The notes below the pieces were generated by a model. That model had not been told where the DNA came from and searched no databases. It worked only from the letters and a program-made list of their open reading frames with translations. From Tanypteryx hageni (taxonomy: Eukaryota > Arthropoda > Insecta > Odonata > Petaluridae): a DNA stretch of 64,000 nt. The translations under genes and the position numbers were made by a program. Below are positions 56,600-64,000 of this stretch, in pieces. Numbering within the stretch: position 1 is the first letter of the stretch; every line of letters begins with the position of its first letter. The stretch lies in contig CM054118.1 of NCBI GenBank assembly GCA_028673005.1, positions 58,473,338 to 58,537,337 of the forward strand. Reading direction: 5' to 3'.

Positions 56600-58030
56600 A
56601 GGGAGCAAAAGCAAAAAAAAAAAAAACCAAAATCCAAGACGCTGCGAGGCTCTCCGATTTTTGGAGAAGCAGGAAAAAAGGGGGGATGAGTGGGGATGCC
56701 TGAAGATGGGGCTTTTGTTCATTATCTTATAAAGGGAGGTCTCTATGCTCTCGAGTAATCACGCCTCGCCTTCTTTCAGGCGTTCGAATTTTCGACAGGG
56801 GACCGTGGGATGGGGGAGGGGTGGTAGGTGGGGATGGAGAGAGGGGGGAGGGAGGGTTTGGATATTGAGAAGAGATTCTAGAAGGGGAGAGGTTAGGGGG
56901 TGTGCGGCAGAAGAAGGGATTCTACAAAGAGGGGGAAATGGAAGAGGCAGGGGCGGAGAGGAAATTCCCGGATTAATAAAGACGCTGTAATCCTGCACGG
57001 GGAGGAACGATAGGGAGGCACGAAGTTGGGGGGGGGGAAGAAGAGGGTGGGGACGAAATAGCTCCTCAAATAGGCGCAAAGGAAAGTGGGACGATGAAGG
57101 AAACTGGAGGGAAAGTGAGAGAGAGAGAGGAATGGACTGGTTGAGAGGACAGGAGAGGAGGAAAATGGTTTTTGGGAGACGTTGGATATGGAGGTAGTGG
57201 ACGGTGTTGGTTACAAGGGAAGCGAGCGATGAAGAGATTGAGGATGGGAAGGTATGAGAGGGGGAACGGATGAAGCAGGAGGTAAAGCGGAAAGGAAGGT
57301 TAGGAGGAGGGGGGGCAAAATTGCGTCGGGGAAAGGATGCGGACGTGAAGGAGGGAGGGGAAAAAATCTCCCGAGTGCGTAAAGGAAGAGGATGAGAGTA
57401 GAGAGAGCGAAGAAGGGAGGAAGGGATGGAGCAAGGAAAGGGAAGAGACTGGAGCGGCTAGGGAAAGAAAAAGGGTATGGAATAAATGGCAGGGAAAAAG
57501 TGGACAACCGGGAAGGGTGCGGTGGGCCTTCAGAGAGGGGTTGGCAGAGGGTCGGAAAGGTAGGGGGCAAGATTGGGGCCGGAAATCTAGCATGGCCAGG
57601 GTCGTTGTATAAAAGTGTCGGAAGGATATGAGGATGGAGCGTGAGAGGGTGGAGAGAGGGCAGGGAAAGATTGGTACGCTCAGGAATGAGGGAGAGAGAG
57701 AAGGAGAGATAGAGGGAGGGAGGGAGAGAGGGAGGCAGAGAGAGAGAGAGAGGGAGGTAGGGTTGGAAAGGTCGAAGGCGGGCAAGGGAGAGGATTAGCC
57801 GGAGAAATGGGGTACGCAGGATGAGGTTGCAGGGGAGGATTGAAAGAGTGGGAAGGGTTGTGTGGGAGGGGAGTGGAAAAAAAGAGCGAAATAGCGTAAG
57901 GGTGTGAGGTTATTGAGAGGGAGGTTGATGAGGATTTTGGGAGGGGGGAGCAGGAGGATTAGGATGGGGGACGAAGAGTGGGATAAAATAAGTAGGAAGG
58001 GCAGAGAGGAAAAGAGAGAGAGAGAGACAG
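56600..58030. repeat. purine-rich tract (~1.4 kb)
   Basis: The plus strand is G/A-rich (GGGAGGGG, GAGAGAG, GGAAGG) with a few ordinary breaks. It lies between two (TA)n runs. All long frames here on either strand are low complexity. Confidence 0.75.
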
Positions 58031-58450
<420 letters not shown>

Positions 58451-59954
58451 TTCACTGAGAAAATTCGACGAAGGCTCTTCTTGTTTAATTATGACGGGCG
58501 CCAAAGTTCATTTTACAGGAACGTCTGTAAATAAGGTTCCCATTGTGAGCCGAATGACCTTCTCTGGTTCTCCGAAAACATTTTTGATGCCCGCAAATAA
58601 TCTCCAAATTAATTTTCTTTGTTTTTTTTTATTACCGAGTTTGTAAAGTTGACACGTCAAAATAAAGGCGGATTTTTCTTAATACGACGACGATCTTTAC
58701 CTTTATCTGCATTTGGGGAATGAAAGTGTAATTTATTTACTCTTAAGGGTGTCGTGTGTTGGGGTAATGCTGATAAAACATGCTTGACATGATTCATTTT
58801 ACTCATAAAGTGTGCAATATCTGATTTTTAACAGAGCATAGCGGATTTATGTGTCATGGAAAACAATTTACATACTGTGTGTAAAGCAACATGTTCCTCA
58901 TTGAAATAAGAGTTTTTCGGGGCATATAAAGCGTACATAATGTTATGAATTTTACTTAAAATTGACCATATCCTTACTTTTTAGATGTCAGATATTGTCG
59001 CAGGCGTTGAGTTTTGTTAATTTTATTTTACAAGCATTCTTTAAGTTATTTTAACAATTTTCATTATTTGAAAATTTTAACGAGTAATAAAAGTTTGAAA
59101 ATTTATTTAAATAACATATAATATCATGAAAAATATCCCAACTCTATTATCTGGCTTGTAATGATCTCGTGATTTTATAAAATTCATTGATATGCCAAAA
59201 TTATACAAAATTCATATTATCCAATGCGTAACAATTTTTGAAAACTGATGTAATGGAAATCTAAGGAAGGAAATAAAATATCTAGAATTGAAACCAGCGG
59301 TAGCGTCCTGGACAGACAACAAATTCGAAACCTATTACTCCTAAACATTTCAAATAAACGATACGATTAAAATCCAAGGGGAAATTTCAATTATTTTGCG
59401 AGCTTACTTTTCCGAAGAATGTGTGTTAGATTTATTCATTTACAACATTTTGTGAGCTAAAGTAATTTCAATCGAAAGTAAAGCAGAAGGATGAAATTTC
59501 ATCTATGGCGCAATGAGAGACGAAAAGATTCGAACGGGAGGGCGATTGAAAAAAAGAAAGGAACCCAGGGCACGAGAAGATAAAATAGGTTTGGATAGAG
59601 AGATGACATTTTGAAAATGGAAACTGACAGGTTAATTAAGCAGTAGAAGTTAAATATGGCAGAAAAAGGCGTTTTCTGACAGCTATTATTCGTAAATTAA
59701 TTTCAGATAAGAACGGAAGCGAAGCGAACGAATCGAATCGGCTTTTCCCTTGATGAACGCGTTGATAAAGGCGGTGCTTTAACCTTGTATTGGGAGCGAG
59801 ATGAAAAGAGAAGATTGAAGAATGTAGAACTCGCGAGAAATTATTTCGACTCTCTTTGGCTCACGCTGGATAAAGGGTAGTCATTCGCCATGCAGAATGA
59901 GAGACTTTAATTGTTCTTGGTATTGGGAACAATTTAGAAACAGGAAAAAAGTTT
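58451..59954. other. no recognisable feature
   Basis: AT-rich. Nothing is called. Confidence 0.4.
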
Positions 59955-60020
59955 GCTATGGCCGGGAGTTGAACCCGGGTCTTCCACTAGCCGGGCTTCT
60001 GAACTATTATAACACATTTT
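59955..60020 (-). tRNA. tRNA-like half, minus strand (pseudogene)
   Basis: On the minus strand: an A box TAGTTCAGAAG, then CCCGGCTAGTGGAAG, then a T arm CCCGGGTTCAACTCCCGG with a perfect B box GGTTCAACTCC, and CCATAGC. The 5' acceptor strand that should pair with GCCATAGC is missing and the anticodon region is too short, so this is not a functional tRNA. Its T arm is complementary to that of the plus-strand copy at 60.04 kb. Confidence 0.5.
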
Positions 60021-60039
60021 TTCGTTTCTGAACGCGGGT

Positions 60040-60110
60040 GCTACCATAGTTCAGTGGCAGAATATCCGCCCGGGAAGCGATAGACCCGGGTTCGTTTCCC
60101 GGTCATAGCA
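60040..60110 (+). tRNA. tRNA-like sequence (71 nt), probably a pseudogene
   Basis: The length and layout equal a tRNA-Gly: A box TAGTTCAGTGG, T arm CCCGGGTTCGTTTCCCGG. The acceptor stem GCTACCA/TCATAGC pairs at only five of seven positions. The anticodon stem keeps three pairs around the loop CCGGGAA, which puts GGG (Pro) at the anticodon and C where U33 is expected. A58 in the T loop is T. These defects point to a pseudogene or a tRNA-derived repeat. Confidence 0.5.
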
Positions 60111-60226
60111 GATATTTTTTTCTGTTTCAAAATTATGCCCAAAATTACAGCTAATGCCTAGCTGCATAATATCTTTAGATCGCATTATTCCATCAAGTTC
60201 TCGGTATTATTTTTAAAAATTTTATA

Positions 60227-60393
60227 CAGTCGAACACCAATTTGGCGCCTCCCTTTATAGTGCCACCCACGCGCAGAGCTTCCATCATATGATTATACAG
60301 AACAAGCATATACTTCGATTTATCGCCACCCCCGCTTTAACTCCAATGTCAGTGATAGACAATCGGTGGCACTAAATCGGATTAATTTCGCAC
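60227..60393. mobile_element. possible pogo/Tigger-type MITE
   Basis: CAGTCGAACACCAATTTGGC after a TA dinucleotide resembles pogo/Tigger terminal repeats. The opposite end, before a TA at 60394-60395, matches only weakly: GTGCGAA at the tip and a shared AGTGCCACC subterminal block in inverted orientation. No coding sequence is present. Confidence 0.35.
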
Positions 60394-60395
60394 TA

Positions 60396-62239
60396 TAGAT
60401 GCATACGTGAGTGAATCACATTCTTGTGCAAGTAGTAGATTCGGAATAGGCGTGAATCTAAAGCTTGGCGGGTATGCAGTTATAAACGTAAAAGCATCGA
60501 AAAAATCTGAAAACCTTGGTATGTGAAACATTAATGAAATAATTGATTTTTCAAGATGAAAATTTTACGATAAGAAATTCATTCCGTGGCCATAAAACCA
60601 CCTTGATAAGTTAGTTGGAATTGAGATACAAATATAAGACTTGAACAGTTGTACAGCCAAAATAACGAAGAGTATTTTTCTCGAAAAAAGAATATGAACC
60701 CCTGTCGAATTAGCTTAAAAATTCGTGTGATGCCAGGCAAAAAGGGAAAAATTTCAAGATTTTAACCATGAGAAATTCTGATGGCGGCGGAACGACTCAA
60801 ATGCTTATAATTGGTGTAATTCTTATAAATGGGCAATGGGAGAGGAGAGTGGAGAGGAAATTATTATTCTATTAATGTCCCCAGTGGGAGTGTGATGCTC
60901 TTAAGGTAGCTAGTCGCCTCGTCGTCCGGAGGGAATATCGTATGTGAAAGCAGCAGGAAATGAGATATTCTTACACCATGGAAACGAGTCCAATGTTTTT
61001 AAATGGTGTAATGCTTTTAAAGAGGAAATGAGAGGGGAGAGAGATAGGTATGGAGAATGAGAGAGAGAGCATAAAATGTCGCATTTTGTACCGTGAAATG
61101 AAAAAAACGAGAAGAAACATCGAAAGCTATTTTCATTGCGACTTCATAATCCATATTTTGTTCTACAAATGACAAAAAGGTTGTTTTATATATATGTATC
61201 TCTTACATAACAGATACTACCTGTATAAATTAATGTTTTTAGTCCTTTTTAGCGCTTTTTTTTAAATCGCTTATGAATTCAGTTTGTCTTTCTGTCCGGG
61301 CAATATCTCTTCAGTCCTGCAACTAAAAGAAGCCACATTTACAGAATAGGGCGGTGTACATTGGGATAGACATAACAAAAATTTGATGGATATAAAATCA
61401 GCTGCTGGGGAGAAATCAGTGTCTTTTACCAACATATTAGTTTCATTTCTGCCCTCCATGAGAAAAGCATATTATGGGTGCAGGGCAATATAAGTTTTAA
61501 TTTTTTAAACTAGTTAAAATTAAGATAGGAATTCGGGATTAATATACATAGTTCTATTGCTAATAGAACGATATTTATTATATACGGCTGTTGATCTCAA
61601 CCAAAGATGTAATATTTATGATGACGTCATAAATCAAAAACAAGAAAAAAGAGCCTTATGTAATTTTCTGCGCAATTCTACCCTCCTTTGTTTATATCTC
61701 TTTTGTACGTTACAAGTAGTGTTGCAATGGGCAGACTCATTAATTTAATTATCGATCGACTGGATGCTGATTTTTTGTTCAAGAGACATTTAACTTTCGC
61801 TAAATGTTTCATTCACTTGGAAAATACGTGTACTTATTCCATTATTTTTTTAAAAATTTTCGTATAATTGTCATTAAAAGCAAATGAAGTTGCGAATACT
61901 ATTTTGAAACTGAAACCTTCATTTATTATGCTTGTTTCCGCGTGCCACCTCTAGGTGGCGGCTCAACCTAATCTATATCCCAACGAGGAAACAGACGGTA
62001 AGTTTTGTATTGTTTGTCCTGTTCTAAGAACATATTAAGTTTCTGAAGTCATTAAAATTCACGCTCGCATATTTACATACTCATAAAAATTTCTTTCAGC
62101 TTTCCTAGTTAATCGGCATTTAACAGCAATCCTCTGTAACTATTGAACAATTTTTATAATTTGCTTTTGTCTGTTTATCTAGGAATGTGGCTCGTGAGTT
62201 CTTTCTGCTACATCATTTGAAGTTTCTTGAGAAAATCCT
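60396..62239. other. no recognisable feature
   Basis: AT-rich. A TGACGTCA octamer lies at about 61622-61629. Short frames (61271-61459 and 61557-61748) are unrecognised. Confidence 0.4.
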
Positions 62240-62339
62240 CGGCTGCAGAGAGATTATCAGCTAAAGCTCAACGGCATCCTATTGCTTTACTAGACGGCGC
62301 GAAGATAAACAAAAAATACACAAAAGAGTTAATCGGATT

Positions 62340-63190
62340 GCTTCGTCACGTGACTCGGCCGCAGATTATTTGACCGTGAGATCAAATCCCACATCGCTCC
62401 GACGTTTCTCGCCGGCAGGTGCCGCTGCTTTCTCCCTTCCAAACAGAATCAAACGAGAGAGAGAGAGAGAAAGAGGGAGAGAGGGAAGGGATTGTCGTGG
62501 GAGAGGGAGGAGAGGACGGCATATATTGAAGCGGAGGGAAGACACAAAAAAATGTATAAACGCTGAAAAAGGAGAGAAATACGGGGATTATTTATTTTTT
62601 TCTCCCCCCCCCACCCTCTAGTCGACAAAGGCTTGCGCGCTCTCCACCCTCCTTTGTTTGTTTCCACGATTTAAATAATGCGGCGGCCGAAGGCAGGTAG
62701 CGCTGCTTGTCGCCATGACAATGCATAGCCACAAAGGCACGCGAAAAGCGGGTGTATTTCCCAGAGGTTCCCGAAGACTCACTCGCTTTTGCCGATCGTA
62801 TCATGAATATTGATGGCCGGAGCGTGCGAGGCAGAACATAAGGATGGAGAAAGAGAGCGATGAAAGGGAATTATTCAAGAAGTGGGTGGAGGATCGAGGT
62901 AAGCTGGAGGTGGGGAGAAGTTTTGGGGGAAGGAGAGAAAACCGATATTTTTTACCGAAGAATGAAAAAAAATTCTCCTTACGTAAGGAAGGAGTCGATC
63001 TCTCTTACTTAAAAAAAAGTGGAGTAATTTTTTCCGCCGAATACTTTCAAGGATCCGAGATGCGGCTCCTTTCTCGTTTCGGCTGACTGGAGAAATATTC
63101 CGGATGCACCTCGCATCGTCTGAGTTGCGGGATTTCCGCATGGCGTAACTTATACGGTTCTAATGATTATAATTCGCAGACGGCGCACGT
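62340..63190. promoter_or_regulatory. CpG-richer region with a short GA tract, candidate regulatory
   Basis: Clustered CpG (GCGGCGGCCGAAGG at about 62680, GCCGGAGCGTGCG near 62815) stands out from the AT-rich flanks, along with a (GA)n at 62455-62480. The block at 62680-62830 looks like ordinary complex sequence of the kind found around promoters or conserved enhancers. There is no splice or TATA evidence. The call is compositional. Confidence 0.25.
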
Positions 63191-64000
63191 CACGTTTCTT
63201 GGTTCTTCGTTTGTCATTCTCTCGTAAAATAAGGTATAGTAACTTTAGTAATCAAATTCGTAGAGATTACATTAGACATTGAGGCGTACGCATACCGTTA
63301 GGCATTAGTAAAAGTTTGTATTTATCTAACAAAACACATCAACAAACAAATCCAAGTATAAATTTAGTAGTGCAAAGACCGTTAATATGTCGGAAAGGAA
63401 TACATTACTTGTTATTTAAAATAAATTCTCGTACTCATTATTCTTTGAAATCATTTTTCGAATAGATGATTCATTTCCTCTTGCTGAATTAAACTTCCGT
63501 TGCTTCTTCGTCTTCTGCTGTTGACTGCGTCGATTCTTTTTTGTCACCTTATTTATATTTCTTTCTTCTTCAGTTTCGTCTATTCTTCTTTGGTTCCCGA
63601 TTTTGTTTACTCTCTCTCTCTGTCTTTCTTTACTATTCCAAATTTATCTTTCTCTTTATATTTCTACGTCGTTCCTTTTCCTCTTTTGTTTATTGGTCTG
63701 CTCTTCTTCTCATCTTCTCTCAAAAAGATCTTCTTCTTGCCTTTCTTTGATCGATGTCTTCAGATGCTTGTGTTGTAAAAAATACGCCTTTACTTTGTGG
63801 AACCCCATAATAAAGTGGAATTATTTTACTAAGCGTTTCTCTCCTTTTCGTTGCTTGTGTTTTGTTTCCGACGAGACAACTATTGATTTCTCCAATTCTA
63901 CTAATGAGCAGGATATTATAGCAGTAGAAATGTTTGCTTTTGAAGAACTTTGTGTTTGTGATAATTAGAAAGTATGTTAATATAAAAATAACTTCTTTTT
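63191..64000. other. AT-rich, then CT-rich low complexity
   Basis: From about 63.49 to 63.76 kb the plus strand is TTCTTC/TCTCTC-rich, giving hydrophobic Phe/Leu/Ser frames of no biological weight. A 121-codon frame to 63968 has no motif that I recognise. Confidence 0.4.

Noticed and set aside
60040..60110. Functional tRNA gene
   Set aside because: Two acceptor mismatches, a three-pair anticodon stem, C at position 33 and T for A58; more likely a pseudogene or repeat.

Overview
This window looks like AT-rich non-coding nuclear DNA from an arthropod, most likely an insect; the order cannot be read from it. The reasons are decayed non-LTR retrotransposons, hAT, Tc1/mariner, pogo and piggyBac elements, a tRNA-derived SINE, Penelope-type hammerhead motifs, long purine tracts and (TA)n microsatellites, and repeats carrying GTCCGTCCGTC-like tracts. 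There is no prokaryotic gene layout, rRNA, CRISPR array or intact long protein-coding gene. Almost all open frames arise from low-complexity DNA or transposon debris. The only hint of a host gene is a weak pair of putative exons on the minus strand at 16.1-16.7 kb.

Layout. 1-1.9 kb: unremarkable. 1.9-4.2 kb: a pyrimidine-rich block holding 17 units of a 20-bp repeat, then 50 indel-free units of a related 21-bp repeat. 5.8-7.4 kb: a dispersed repeat, a hAT-type MITE, a LINE 3' relic and a GA tract. 8.7-9.4 kb: first of four copies of a ~600-700 bp family (others at 15.2, 39.8 and, inverted, 54.0 kb). 9.67-9.90 kb: an 86-bp-arm palindrome with a hammerhead-like core. 12.97-14.42 kb: a complete hAT element with perfect 8-bp target duplication and a transposase remnant. 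14.7-15.06 kb: a tRNA-derived SINE. 17.1-19.0 kb: a Tc1/mariner-like element with ~270-bp terminal inverted repeats. 22.4-24.4 kb: a CpG-containing patch, a ~950-bp purine tract and a pyrimidine tract. 25.46-25.58 kb: a spacerless 94-bp palindrome with a second hammerhead-like fold. 27.0-28.15 kb: a direct duplication around a short tandem repeat. 28.5 and 29.3 kb: LINE and pogo-type fragments.

29.9-33.7 kb is the best nested structure: a 36/73-bp satellite interrupted by a 5'-truncated LINE and later by a 339-bp hAT MITE with perfect target duplication. 34.4-35.7 kb: a piggyBac relic. 41.1-43.3 kb: a duplicated segment, one copy interrupted by a 481-bp hAT MITE. 49.0-50.1 and 56.5-58.4 kb: purine tracts joined to (TA)n. 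59.95-60.11 kb: two head-to-head tRNA-like sequences. 60.2 kb: a possible pogo-type MITE. The rest shows no recognisable feature.

The parts do not form a pathway; they record successive insertions and repeat expansion in a gene-poor region. I saw no convincing new multi-gene system. The most interesting items are the two hammerhead-like folds inside palindromes, the 20-to-21-bp register switch, and the long-TIR mariner.
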